A stretch of DNA of 64,000 bases from Siphonodentalium dalli (GCA_032622095.1 CP136069.1:18429326-18493325); one strand, 5' to 3'; counted from the first letter of the stretch, positions 34,408-45,454 are shown. Notes: generated by a model not told the origin, from the letters alone. Numbers and translations: made by a program.

Positions 34408-35425
34408 ATTGATTTTATTTGGAATTTGTTTCTTATAAAATAACTCTGTGCCGTTCAATAATGGTCCCTGGTATTCATGACCGTCTTTTTATTTGCGTAG
34501 TGTAGTTATTTTAGTCATTGAGTCTAAGCATATAATACACTCTGGTCTTATCTACTTGATTCGCACTTGATATTACAATGTATACAGTCATTTGCTGCTC
34601 GCATTAGTTCGGAACACCACGCTGGAGGCCTATATCTAAAAGTTCTATTTATAGAACAAAGATTTGTCAACAGAGGGGATTTACATTTATTCCCATCAAG
34701 ATTTTCAACTGTGCGTCTATTTTACAATAACATTCCAATCTATGATTTCATTATTCAACCTATTCTCCTGAAAGTAAGCTCATGTTGAACTTATTTCAAA
34801 AACACAAATAAGTCGACGTCGGCATTATTTGAACCTAAATCGACTACCAGATGTACGCTCTTTATAATGTGTTTTCACTGTGGCCCGTGACATAAACGGA
34901 ATAACGGGTATAACTCCACTACCTTACACGTATTTAAATTCGCGCAGTACTATTTTTCGCACACCCGTCGGTATCTTCCTGCCTTCCTCTGTATTTAAAA
35001 CTGAGCGAAATATATTATGACTCTGAATTTAAAATATACCACAGGGAAAACATGAGAGTTATGATGATGAATTACATACGGAACGTTGTACATTGAATAG
35101 ACAAAATTACGAATATTCATTTAGGCCTATACATGTGTGTTTACATTCGGTCCACCAATATAACAAATTCAAAACCTCAATGCAAAGCGACGTACACATC
35201 ATGGTAAGTCGACGATGGTTGAAATGCTTGTCAGAAATGCACATATTCTATATTGTACGTGCATGAAAGCATGTTAGAATATTTCAACTTTTGAGTTTCT
35301 CAGACTGCTGTCAATACGTGTATCTCTTCATTTCGAGAAATGTACCAACATCACACCCTTTAGGATCAACGGACCAACTGCGAATTTGAATAGCTGACCC
35401 CATAAATAGTCGGTTACGTACAATA
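34408..35425. other. no recognisable gene
   Basis: Short ORFs only. 34870-34930 (TGTGTTTTCACTGTGGCCCG, CATAAACGGAATAACGGG) is a decayed relative of the repeat at 28220-28290. Confidence 0.5.
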
Positions 35426-35800
35426 TTCCGAAGACCCAATACTCCGAAGGTCCGATATACAGAAGGTCCAATAATACGAATGTCCGATATTACGAAGGCT
35501 AAATACCCCGAAGTGCGATACTCCGAAGGTCTAATATATTTATTTTATTTTGTTCGTGTATGATTAAATGCAATGTTTGAAAATGATATTAATGTATATA
35601 CTTCAATGTTTGTGTGTTACTGTGGGAGAGAAGCAATGACTAAGTGCTATCACTTGTGCTCCGATACCTTTGTGATATAATATTTCAATAAAATATGTTT
35701 AATTAATCCGAAGGTCTAATACTCCGACGTTTTTATACTCCGAAGGTCCGATACTCCGACGTTTTTATACTCCGAAGGTCCGATACTCCGAATGTTTTCT
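35426..35800. repeat. degenerate CCGAAGGTCCGATACT minisatellite, two clusters
   Basis: Clusters at 35426-35545 and 35706-35798 consist of drifting 16-18-bp words (TACTCCGAAGGTCCGA). They are the reverse complement of the unit in the large array at 41266-42640 (TCGGACCTTCGTAGTA). About 160 bp of unrelated AT-rich sequence separates the clusters. Confidence 0.85.
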
Positions 35801-35834
35801 GATGTAACTACGGGTTTCACCGCGTGTAGAACTT

Positions 35835-36165
35835 TGATTGACGTTTTAGGGATAAATCTACCGATGCATTATGCATTGTCGTGATTGTGGGTTTTAGGGA
35901 TAGATCTACCGATGCATTATGCATTGTCGTGATTGTGGGTTTTAGGGATAGATCTACCGATGCATTATGCATTGTCGTGACTGTGGGTTTCTGAACTTTG
36001 ATTGACGTTTTAGGGATAGATCTACCGATGCATTATGCATTGTCGTGATTGTGGGTTTTAGGGATAGATCTACCGATGCATTATGCATTGTCGTGACTGT
36101 GGGTTTTAGGGATAGATCTACCGATGCATTATGCATTGTCGTGATTGTGGGTTTCTGAGATTCCA
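35835..36165. repeat. 48-bp minisatellite with a higher-order spacer
   Basis: Six units of GGGATAGATCTACCGATGCA, TTATGCATTGTCGTGATTGT and GGGTTTTA. An extra CTGAACTTTGATTGACG segment precedes units one and four, giving a three-unit higher-order period. Confidence 0.93.
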
Positions 36166-36542
36166 CATCTTCCCAGTGGATTATACGAGAGCAAGCAAAA
36201 GCTGCAAAACAGAGTTCAGTCCCCTCGCTACGCTATGTCTGAACGCTGCCGGCATGTTCATTTTCTTAATTAAATCTAACGTTTTTGTAATGAAGTTTTT
36301 TGTCAGTTACAATTCATTCTGGCTTGATCTAGACACTTTTCAAATGAATATGGATAGTTCAGTTTCACAGAATAATGCAGAATTAATTGTAATCAACAAA
36401 ATGCTCGCATAAATAAATGTGACATTTCTTAACATTACATGCAGGTGCTGGCAGCGGCAAGTCTTGCGTGGGGGGGGGGGGGCTGAACTCTGCTTGGAGC
36501 AAACGACGTGATTTGCGTTCATTTCTTATTCACTATATATCA
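36166..36542. other. no recognisable gene; 13-G run
   Basis: An uninterrupted run of 13 G lies at 36470-36482. ORFs are short and without domains. Confidence 0.5.
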
Positions 36543-36765
36543 TAAAATGACCGGATTGACCCCTAATTCGTTCATAGCCACCTGGGCCAAACATACTGGG
36601 CTGAAAAAAGTTGGGTCGAGGTTGAAAAAGTGGGTCGAAAATCGACCCGAGCGCTGCTATCGGGACTTGGGGGAAATTACCCAAAATTATATTTTTCGGT
36701 TTGTGCTCACTTTTCGACCCACTTTTTCAAACTCGATCCAACTCTGTTTCGGCTCTATATGTATC
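36543..36765. mobile_element. left inverted repeat around the LINE
   Basis: Starts ATGACCGGATTGACCCCTAA, then TTCGTTCATAGCCACCTGGG. The inverse copy at 40560-40815 ends CTATGAACGAATTTGGGTTC then ATTCCGGTCAT. The left copy is itself foldback (GAAAAAGTGGGTCGAAAA with TTTTCGACCCACTTTTTC). It probably belongs to a DNA element into which the LINE inserted, but LINE-driven rearrangement is possible. Confidence 0.7.
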
Positions 36766-36829
36766 GGTATTGTTGCGTCCAAGATCCCAATAGTGGTAAT
36801 ATTGGACGGTGACTGGGCAGATGTTAATT

Positions 36830-37779
36830 GCGCGGTTTTTGTGTCTCTTCCTCTTTTGCTGGCACTAAAGCAGCAATGAAGGTCTCTGGTGATTCAGACG
36901 ACAGGTGGTTCCAGTCGATTGTGGTGCAAACAAAGAAGGAGTTCTCGTATTGTGCACAGTATGATCGTAGCACTTGGAAGCACTTGTTGTTTTTGTTTCG
37001 TACTTCTTGACCACGTTTGTTACTTGGTGGTCATTGAATGTTTTTGATGTTATCTTTCTGGTCTCTTTGGCGAGGAAGTTGTCGGATGGCATAGCTGGTA
37101 CCATGTTCATTGGCACCTTATAAAAGTACGACAGCCGCTGGATTTTTCTCCTATCGTATAGTGTTGGTAGCTTTAGTTCATTGAGTATGGTCGTCATTGA
37201 TCCAGGATGGTAGCTTCGATAGTCGTTTTTAATGAATCTCCCTGCCTTCCTCTGTATTTTTTCTAGGAGATCAATTTCTTTTTGTTGGTATGGATCCCAT
37301 ATGGTTGAGCCGTAGTCCACGATGGACCGGACTAGGGATAAGGATATCTGTTTGAGTTTTCCTGGCATGAACTTTAGGTTGCGGCGTAGAAAGCCCAGTG
37401 TGGAGTTTGCTTTCTTTGATATGTTAATATGAGTTTTCCATTTTAGGTCGTTTGAGATTTCTATTCCGATGTATCTGTTGTGTGCCACTTGTTTTACGTT
37501 TTGTCCATCTAGTTCGTACATCTTGTCAAGTTTCTTTTGCATGCTCATCACGTAGCATTTCTTTGGATTGAAGGACATTCCCCAGTGTTTGGCCCATCCT
37601 TCAAGACTCTGCAGATATTGTTGCAGTTGATGTTGGTCGTTGATGCTGTTCATTTGCCGGTAGAGTATGCAGTCATCGGCAAATATTCGGACTGTAGGTT
37701 TGACAAAGTCTGGAAAATCGTTTATATGACATAGGAATAACAGAGGACATAGGACATAGAACAACTCCCTGTGGTACAC
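36830..37779 (-). pseudogene. LINE reverse transcriptase, palm to C-terminus
   Basis: The longest conserved frame in the window (304 codons, 37779-36865). It begins just after the GxPQGxxxGP block with PLLFLCHINDFPDF and has the catalytic FADDC at residues 33-37. These are followed by WGMSFNPKKC, YIGIEISNDLKWKTHI, LGFLRRNL, SLVRSIVDYGSTIWDPY, and the IQRKAGRFI thumb region. Near the end the frame shifts: another frame carries FQVLRSYCAQYENSFF then TTIDWNHLSSE and ends at a stop near 36831. Catalytic aspartates are intact, but the shift and the broken upstream half make it non-functional. This is the APE-type CR1/L2-like group. Confidence 0.93.
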
Positions 37780-38520
37780 CGGAGTTCACGTCAACTTCTT
37801 CTGATGTTTTTTCCCTCCAGTACTACTTAGGAAGCACTCTAGTCATGGGTGGCGTTGGTCACGGATCCCATACTGGTGTAGTTTGCAAAGGAGCTTCTTG
37901 TGAGGTACCGTGTCGAATGCTCTGCAGAAGTCTAGGATGATCATGTGGATGTTTTTTCTTATTATATGATTTTGTTGTAAGCTGTGATTCACATGAGTAG
38001 CCTGATCTGAAGCCATGGTTGAGTTTTGTGAGGACATTGTTCTTCTCGGGGTGTTTCAGCATGTGTTTGCAGATACAATGTTCCAGCAGCTTACAAGCAA
38101 CAGACGTGAGTGAAACTGGCCGATAGGTTCATGCGGTGTGTTTGTCACCTTTCTTGAAGATGCTTGAGATGTTTGCTTTATTCGAGTCATCTGGTAGCTG
38201 TCCGGTGTCTATTGAGTATTGGAATATGCTTGCCAGGCCTGGACCGAGTTCTTCTGCACACTCCTTAAGTATTCGGTTTGGTATGTCGTCTGGGCCAGCT
38301 GCTTTGGATGGATTTAGCTCCTTGAGTAGCTTGGTGACCCCCTCTCTGGTGATAGTCAGTGGTTGTATGTCTAATGGTATGTGTATCCTGGTTGTGGTTG
38401 ATTGTCCTTATTTATCCTTTGTGAATACTGACTTGAATTGGTTTAGGAGGATTTCTGCTTTTCATTTACTGTCGTCTGTCATAGTTCCATTTGCTAATAG
38501 CGGTGTCACCCCGATGGAGT
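37780..38520 (-). pseudogene. LINE reverse transcriptase, fingers and motif A
   Basis: Broken minus-strand frames give LLKELNPSKAAGPDDIPNRI, ILKECAEELGPGLASIF, an IFKKGDKHTA plus YRPVSLTSVACKLLEH block, KLNHGFRSGYSCESQL, and MIILDFCRAFDTVPHKKLL (motif A, with Asp). Together with 36830-37779 all main RT blocks are present. Frameshifts occur near 37840, 38000 and 38130. Confidence 0.92.
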
Positions 38521-38960
38521 CCCGCTTTGTCGTCTTGATGTATTTCCAGAACGGCTTGCTGTTCTTTTTTCCAAGCTGTTAGGCGATGGTGGTGTTCGTG
38601 TAGTTCCACTCTGCTTGCCTCATAGCGTGTTTGCATTCTCTTTGGCACTGTTTATATTTTGTCCAGCAGTTGTTTTTTTCTGGCTTTCTTATATAGACGT
38701 GCTTTTTTCCTCAACAATCTTGTTTCTTTCCCGGTTAGCCGATGGGGTTTGTTTCTTGGCTGTAAGTATTTGGAAGGGATGTGTTTATCCATTTATGTTT
38801 TCAGTTCAGTCTTGAATGGTATCCATATTTCATCAATGTTTCCTTTCTGTGCTTTCATATGCGCTACATTTGCTGATATTAATGATGCATCTAGTTTCAT
38901 GTCTCCCAACGGTGCTTTGCTGTATATAAAGCACTTTCTGGATGGTATCTTGTTGTAGTG
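38521..38960 (-). pseudogene. LINE linker between endonuclease and RT
   Basis: Decayed frames continue the same polyprotein. They are rich in charged residues (for example MKLDASLISANVAHMKAQKG near 38880), typical of the EN-RT linker. No further motifs. Confidence 0.7.
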
Positions 38961-39660
38961 TAGTTTCATGTCAATGTCAGTAACTACCATGCCGTGGTAT
39001 GATATAACAGGAATATTGTGCGATGACTTCACCAGTGATGGGTTGGAGAAGAATACGAAGTCTAATATGTTCTTTTCTCATGTTGGTTCCCGGTGTATTT
39101 GGGTTAGTTCGTTGGTCGATGTAATTGTCATGACTTTGTGTTGGATGTCATCGTCTTGGCAACCTTGTTGGGGTGAGAGTTTCCCCAGTTGATGTATGGG
39201 CAGTTGAAGTCTCCCGCTAAGATCATGTCATTGTGGTAGTTGTCAGTGATGGTTTTCAGTGACTCATTCAGTTGGTCAGCATCCTTTTCATTTTTGTGGG
39301 CCATGTAAAAGGCTCCAACAAGGAGACCCTTGTGGCCTTGTAGTTTTATTTTGGCCCAGACTATTTCACAGTCAGTCACTAGAGATGTCTGATCCGATGA
39401 GGTGATGTCGTTTTTCACCATGATGCAGACGCCTCCCGTTGTTTGTCTGTCATTTCGGTACACTTCGTAGTTTGTTGGGAATACATCACTGTCAGGATGG
39501 CATTGTCGGCTGGTGTTTCGCCGGGTTTTATCCCATGCAGCCAGGACTCTGTATCACAGACTATGTCAGGTTTGATTTATTCCAGTGCTGCTTTGAATTC
39601 CTGTTTTTGTCATTGATGATGCGACAATTTAGTCAAAAGCCGTAGATTTTTTCTTTTTTG
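38961..39660 (-). pseudogene. LINE apurinic-type endonuclease domain
   Basis: The frame 39463-39128 carries YRNDRQTTGGVCIMVKNDI, CEIVWAKIKL, LLVGAFYMAHKN and ILAGDFNCPYINW, the GDFN block of the endonuclease/exonuclease/phosphatase fold. Upstream, in other frames, are LNCRIIND (the first catalytic Asn region) and a TESWLHG block. Downstream is a decayed SxSDH-like region (SSHNIPVISYHGMVVTDIDM). In active relatives it nicks the target DNA. Confidence 0.9.
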
Positions 39661-40427
39661 GTAGGGAAAAGACATTGCTGTTGGTGTCTGTCTCCTTTTG
39701 ACCGGGCTGGGATATTGTTTCGCACATCATAGGGGCTGCTGATTCTTAGTAGGCTGAAGCTCCATATTCTGGATGTGACTAAATCTGTGAGTATAGTTGA
39801 TGGCAGTGGTTGGTAGTAATTTGATGTTTCTAGTTCATACATATGGAATGTGAAGGATGATACATTTTAGTGGTCACATTTGTAACAGCGCTACGAAACA
39901 TTTGATCCACTGAGTCGTTCGTATTCCCCAGTTGAGACTCCAAGGCAGGACTTGTGATGCCAAATTTGGCAGTCGTCACAGCTCACACATGGTGTATCCC
40001 ATGTCACTTGCACATGGATAAATTTCTTGGTTGGTGATTATTTCTACTGCTTTCTCATACTCACTAACAGCCTTTTATACGGCGTCATCATTTTCAGATC
40101 GTAGAGAAATAAATTTTCCGTTCTGTTGGGTGAGGTCACATGTTCCATGCCAGAGGTAGAACCACACAGTTTTATTCACAGAGATGAGGTTTCCTATGTG
40201 TTTTTTAACCAGATTGTACCCTCCTCTGATCTTCTTCCTCATTTATTATACCATTCCAGGTTGTTGATGTCAAACCTGTGGAGTGATCTTGATTTGAGGT
40301 GTTTTCTTTTACTGTCAGCAACAATGATGGGTTTTATGTTGTATTTGCTTCAATGGAAGATCCTTCTAGACGCGATGTATTTGCGTATCTTGAACTCCGA
40401 TGGTGGACAGCTGTTCTCGCGATCCAT
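39661..40427 (-). pseudogene. LINE N-terminal region: esterase-like and PHD-like finger
   Basis: A minus-strand start codon at 40427 opens MDRENSCPPSEFKIRKYIAS. Then come IIVADSKRKHLKS, DINNLEWYNK and a WLWHGTCDLT-like block (WFYLWHGTCDLTQQNGKFIS in another frame). This resembles the SGNH-hydrolase-like N-terminus of some invertebrate LINEs. Further on, VTWDTPCVSCDDCQIWHHKS, CLGVSTGEYERLSGSN and RCYKC give a PHD-like zinc finger (C-C-C-C-H-C-C-C spacing). The finger precedes the endonuclease. Several stops and shifts. The function of the finger is inferred only. Confidence 0.8.
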
Positions 40428-40499
40428 GGTGGGAAATGGATATTTTGACGTTTGATTATTTGAAAACTGAGAGAGAATTTTTTTTTTTCACTTCCTGTC

Positions 40500-40815
40500 G
40501 CGCGCGCATGCCCAACCTGTTTGGCCGAGGTGACAATGGATGGTTATGTCGTATCCCGGTCATTTCCCGTCAATTACCCGACTTTCCCTATTTTCGACCC
40601 ATATTTTTAGTTTCGACCCAAAAACGTTTCGGCCCAATTTTTCATTCCACATCACTGAGGACTTTCCCTGAGTCATTTCCTACAATTCCCAATATTTTTC
40701 GACGCCATCACTTTTCGACCCGCTTTTTCAAACTCCAACCAAAACATTGTCGGCCCTAAATCTTTGGCCCAAGTGGCTATGAACGAATTTGGGTTCATTC
40801 CGGTCATGTTCAGAT
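40500..40815. mobile_element. right inverted repeat around the LINE
   Basis: The inverse of 36543-36765 at the outer end, with repeated TTTCGACCC words inside. 36543-40815 therefore forms a 4.3-kb unit with inverted ends and a LINE in the middle. Confidence 0.7.
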
Positions 40816-41265
40816 ATATGAGTAAGGAACCAAATTCACGTTGTTCGAGAGAACACGGAAGCGTATTGCGGCCACAATAAAAAAAAAAAGGCCCAGTTTG
40901 TCCTAATTAGCAAATTGAAGAAAGTCAACGATGTCAGGTTTACCATATACTTACATACTTGATACAAACGCTCTTCGTTCTAACCATATTATGGCATACA
41001 AACCAACAAGGATTGCTTTGCCATTGAAGAACAATAGAACCATTTACTTTTCTAAATTATGAATGTTTTGACTAATACACATGGTTGACATCTATAAGTA
41101 TTCCACGCACACATCGACTTATTTTATCACCGCACGTGACATAAAAACCATACAAGTTCATGCAATATGAGGTTCGAAGATTATGAGTCGCTTCAAGGCA
41201 AATAACAAAATATAGTTGTGTCTTTTGTACTGACAGCCCTTATAATAATCTGATCTTCGAATTAT
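40816..41265. other. no recognisable gene
   Basis: Short ORFs only; AT-rich. A CACACATCGACTTATTTTAT stretch near 41110 may be a weak relative of the repeat at 15510. Confidence 0.5.
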
Positions 41266-42640
41266 CGCACCTTCGTAGTATAGGACCTTTGTAGTATATA
41301 TCGGACCTTTGTAGTATCGGACCTTCGTAGTATCGGACCTTTGTAGTATCGGACCTTCGTAGTATCGGACCTTCGTAGTATCGGACCTTCGTAGTATCGG
41401 ACCTTTGTAGTATCGGACCTTCGTAGTATCGGACCTTCGTAGTATCGGACCTTCGTAGTATCGGACCTTTGTAGTATCGGACCTTCGTAGTATCGGACCT
41501 TTGTAGTATCGGACCTTAGTAGTATCGGACCTTCGTAGTATCGGACCTTTGTAGTATATATCGGACCTTTGTAGTATCGGACCTTTGTAGTATAGGACCT
41601 TTGTAGTATCGGACCTTCGTAGTATCGGACCTTCGTAGTATCGGACCTTCGTAGTATCGGACCTTCGTAGTATCGGACCTTTGTAGTATCGGACCTTCGT
41701 AGTATCGGACCTTCGTAGTATCGGACCTTTGTAGTATCGGACCTTCGTAGTATCGGACCTTCGTAGTATCGGACCTTCGTAGTATCGGACCTTCGTAGTA
41801 TCGGACCTTCGTAGTATCGGACCTTTGTAGTATCGGACCTTCGTAGTATCGGACCTTCGTAGTATCGGACCTTCGTAGTATCGGACCTTCGTAGTATCGG
41901 ACCTTCGTAGTATCGGACCTTTGTAGTATCGGACCTTCGTAGTATCGGACCTTTGTAGTATCGGACCTTCGTAGTATCGGACCTTCGTAGTATCGGACCT
42001 TCGTAGTATCGGACCTTTGTAGTATCGGACTTTCGTAGTATCGGACCTTCGTAGTATCGGACCTTTGTAGTATCGGACCTTCGTAGTATCGGACCTTCGT
42101 AGTATCGGACCTTCGTAGTATCGGACCTTTGTAGTATCGGACCTTCGTAGTATCGGACCTTTGTAGTATCGGACCTTCGTAGTATCGGACCTTCGTAGTA
42201 TCGGACCTTCGTAGTATCGGACCTTTGTAGTATCGGACCTTCGTAGTATCGGACCTTCGTAGTATCGGACCTTTGTAGTATCGGACCTTCGTAGTATCGG
42301 ACCTTCGTAGTATCGGACCTTCGTAGTATCGGACCTTCGTAGTATCGGACCTTTGTAGTATCGGACCTTCGTAGTATCGGACCTTTGTAGTATCGGACCT
42401 TCGTAGTATCGGACCTTCGTAGTATCGGACCTTCGTAGTATCGGACCTTTGTAGTATCGGACCTTCGTAGTATCGGACCTTTGTAGTATCGGACCTTCGT
42501 AGTATCGGACCTTCGTAGTATCGGACCTTTGTAGTATCGGACCTTTGTAGTATCGGACCTTTGTAGTATCAGACCTTTGTAGTATCGGACCTTCGTAGTA
42601 TCGGACCTTTGTAGTATCGGACCTTTGTAGTGTCGGACCT
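41266..42640. repeat. 16-bp minisatellite, about 85 copies
   Basis: The unit is TCGGACCTTCGTAGTA. One position varies between C and T (TTCGTAG versus TTTGTAG) in an irregular pattern, with a T roughly every third or fourth unit. A TATATA extension occurs twice (41299 and 41558). The right edge (42640-42812) decays into TTCGGACTATTGGGCC-like words. Confidence 0.97.
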
Positions 42641-42912
42641 TCGGACTATTGGGCCTTCTGAGTACCCGACATTCGGAGTATCGGACCTTCGGATTATCGG
42701 ATATTTGGAGTATGGAACCTTCGGACTATTGGGCCTTCATAGTATAGGACCTTCGTACTATGGGACCTTCGATGTATTGGACCTTCGTGATATGGGACCT
42801 TCGGAATAAAGGGCTAGCACCAATAGCTGACCCTCTGAACAACATACTTTCTGGACAACGACCCTTCTAAATATCTTATCTTCTGGACAATAGGGAGAAT
42901 TGGGCCTTCTGA
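42641..42912. repeat. decayed edge of the 16-bp array and TTCTGAACAA words
   Basis: Degenerate units with CCTTCGGAGTAT and CCTTCGTGATAT, followed by CTCTGAACAACATACTTTCT and GGACAACGACCCTTCT words as at 21950-22320. Confidence 0.8.
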
Positions 42913-43077
42913 ACAACTTAATTACAGCTGCACCATCTGATCTTTGTGGTTGAGTGTCAATCTTCGATCGATCACTCTCCGTCTTGTACTGTTGACTAAT
43001 TTACCTAATTGGACAGATCGATCCGTTGAGATGTATAGCAGATATGTTATTCGTGAATGTGTGTGATTTCTCAATTT
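42913..43077 (+). repeat. dispersed repeat, relative of 33411-33586
   Basis: Same block order as 33411-33586 and same orientation. No ORF. Confidence 0.82.
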
Positions 43078-43166
43078 GTTCTTAAATTAATTATTAATAG
43101 TTCTCCAATATCGAATTTTGCATCTGTCAACGAACATCGCTAAAAATCCAACATATCCTCAAGCCA

Positions 43167-43610
43167 ATATGTTCATATAGGTTCATATAGGTTCATATAT
43201 GTTAATATATGTTCATATAGGTTCATATAGGTTCATATAGGTTCATATAGGTTCATATAGGTTCATATAGGTCCATATATGTTCATATAGGTTCATATAG
43301 GTTCATATAGGTGCATATAGGTTCATATAGGTTCATATAGGTTCATATAGGTTCATATAGGTTCATATAGGTTCATATAGGTTCATATAGGTTCATATAG
43401 GTTCATATAGGTGCATATAGGTTCATATAGGTTCATATAGGTTCATATAGGTTCATATAGGTTCATATAGGTTCATATAGGTTCATATATGTTCATATAT
43501 GTTCATATAGGTTCATATAGGTTCATATAGGTTCATATATGTTCATATAGGTTCATATATGTTCATATATGTTCATATAGGTTCATATAGGTTCATATAG
43601 GTTCATATAG
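43167..43610. repeat. 10-bp minisatellite GGTTCATATA
   Basis: About 44 units of GTTCATATAG, with occasional GTTCATATAT and GTGCATATAG variants. It ends at a GGACGTAAATATTCAC word that becomes part of the 29-bp unit at 44345-44605. Confidence 0.97.
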
Positions 43611-43705
43611 GACGTAAATATTCACGGACGTAAATATTCACATTGGTTGTGTGTATGTGTGTATATGGACATGAATATAAGCATCTATTCTATTATTTAT
43701 ACTGA

Positions 43706-43850
43706 TACATGTTTTAGGGGGTAGCAGGAAGACAGCCCGATAGGGCTAGGCTACCCCCGACAATATACTGCTTTACCTTATTATGTATTTCTGCCATTGT
43801 ATAATTCATGTATATTGTAAATAAATTATCCCATCCTTATCCTATCCTAT
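43706..43850 (+). mobile_element. probable LINE 3' end
   Basis: Hairpin GGGGGTAGCAGGAAG...GGCTACCCCC, then about 90 bp of AT-rich sequence ending TGTAAATAAATTATCCCATC and (CTTATC/CCTATC)n. A stem-loop followed by TAAATAAATTATC and a short simple repeat is typical of the 3' terminus of L2/CR1-type LINEs. No coding sequence remains. Confidence 0.55.
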
Positions 43851-44031
43851 ATGTATGTACATGTATACGTGTATGTGTATGTGTGTATATGTATATATGT
43901 ATGTATATGTTGGGAAATTATAGCTTCTCCAGATACAACTTTACCAACACCCCTCATTTATTACTTTCGTTGTTAAATTAACTGTTAAAACCTGTTTGCA
44001 AGCCAATGATTGCAATTCGATTGTTTCAATA
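43850..44031 (+). repeat. left copy of a 182-bp direct duplication
   Basis: ATGTATGTACATGTATACGT through CTTCTCCAGATACAACTTTA to TGCAATTCGATTGTTTCAAT. It matches 44638-44819 almost perfectly. The segment between holds a MITE and a minisatellite. Confidence 0.94.
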
Positions 44032-44068
44032 TTAGGTATAGGTCGGGAGAAATCCTGAAAAGGATGTG

Positions 44069-44332
44069 TCAACCCTTTCATGATGGTGCAGCCCTGGTGC
44101 AGCATTAAAGACCATGTGCCAGTGCATTCCCATATATATGTGAGTCTCCCATAGGAGGCCTTGCATATATAAGAGAATCCATTGGCCTAACAATATTTAC
44201 ATTGAGCTTGTAAGCCAGTGCATTCTCTTATATATGCGAGGCTTCCTATTGGAGACTCACATATATAAGGGAATGCACTGGCACATGGTATTTAATGCTG
44301 CACCAGCGCAGCTCCCATCATGAAATGGTTGA
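44069..44332. mobile_element. TTAA-type two-hairpin MITE, single-copy form of the satellite
   Basis: The element spans 44073-44328. Ends are CCCTTTCATGATGG and CCATCATGAAATGG, flanked by TCAA and TTGA (TTAA with one change each). Inside are GGTGCAGCATTAAAGACCAT, a hairpin arm, the spacer GCCTAACAATATTTACATTG, a second hairpin arm, and ATGGTATTTAATGCTGCACC. It carries the spacer sequence of the 103-bp satellite, so it shows what one precursor looked like. Confidence 0.88.
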
Positions 44333-44344
44333 CACCTCCATTTC

Positions 44345-44605
44345 AGGATTTCACATAGGTTCATATTGCACGTAAATATTCACATAGGTTCATATAGGAC
44401 GTAAATATTCACATAGGTTCATATTGGACGTAAATATTCACATAGGTTCATATTGAACGTAAATATTCACATAGGTTCATATAGGACGTAAATATTCACA
44501 TAGGTTCATATAGAGCGTAAACATTCACATAGGTTCATATAGGACGTAAATATTCACATAGGTTCATATAGGACGTAAATATTCACATAGCTTCATATAG
44601 GACGT
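44345..44605. repeat. 29-bp minisatellite
   Basis: Nine units of CACATAGGTTCATATAGGAC plus GTAAATATT; 29-bp spacing was measured at 44471 and 44500. It combines the 10-bp word of 43167-43610 with a GACGTAAATATTCAC word, so the two arrays share an origin. Confidence 0.95.
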
Positions 44606-44637
44606 AAATATTCACATAGGTTGTGTGTATGTGTGTA

Positions 44638-44819
44638 TATGTATGTACATGTATACGTGTTTGTGTATGTGTGTATATGTATATATGTATGTATATGCTG
44701 TGAAATTATAGCTTCTCCAGATACAACTTTACCAACACCCCTCATTTATTACTTTCGTTGTTAAATTAACCGTTAAAACCTGTTTGCAAGCCAATGATTG
44801 CAATTCGATTGTTTCAATA
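44638..44819 (+). repeat. right copy of the 182-bp direct duplication
   Basis: Near-identical to 43850-44031, with differences such as TTGGGAAA versus CTGTGAAA and ACTGTTAA versus ACCGTTAA. Confidence 0.94.
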
Positions 44820-45454
44820 GTTTAGTCTGCTCATTGCTGAAATGATGGTGTCTTCTTACTTGGGATCAGTGACTGTCATACCACAACAATACCTCCACGT
44901 TACTACCGATCTCCGATATATGTAACAATTCACCAATACATCCCGAATTCATTCCGAATTCATCGCACTCATCCTTCTGTTCTTTTATATATATTGTAAC
45001 ATGCCTATATATGTGTATTATATTTACGTAATATTTGTTTGCTAGTCATCAATGTGTAGTATTGTTCTGGTGCTTTGTATTGTGGAGAGGGTGTGGACTC
45101 TATGTGTTTAGCACTTGTCCTCCAATCCCATTTGCTTTATTATGTACGTTGTATGTATGAGCAAATACCTGGAACTTATTTGATACTGAAATAAGCTCAT
45201 ATATAACTTATACCCGTATATTCCGTTGATTGGCGCGGGCCGCAGTGAAGACATTATAAAGAGTGTTCATCTGGTTCGACGTATCGACGAAAAAAGTAGA
45301 TTAACTAGTGTCTTTATGATCTTATTTCGAATTGAAATAACCTCATATACGACTGAGACATTTGACCGTTTTAATAAACATTTTTTAACACAAGTAGCAA
45401 TACGTTGGTTGTGTAGATGTCAAATCAGCATTGTGACATGTGAAAACAAAGTTA
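44820..45454. other. no recognisable gene
   Basis: 45174-45290 (TTGATACTGAAATAAGC, GGCGCGGGCCGCAGTG) is a weak relative of the repeat at 28220-28330. Otherwise nothing recognised. Confidence 0.5.

Noticed and set aside
36470-36482. 13-G run as a G-quadruplex regulator
   Set aside because: A single homopolymer with no neighbouring promoter or gene; not enough to claim a function.
36508-36879. 123-codon plus-strand ORF
   Set aside because: It lies in a foldback inverted repeat and the LINE 3' end and has no recognisable domain.
38136-38958. Plus-strand ORFs of 66-148 codons opposite the LINE
   Set aside because: They are shadows of the minus-strand RT and endonuclease frames; only the minus strand gives domain motifs.
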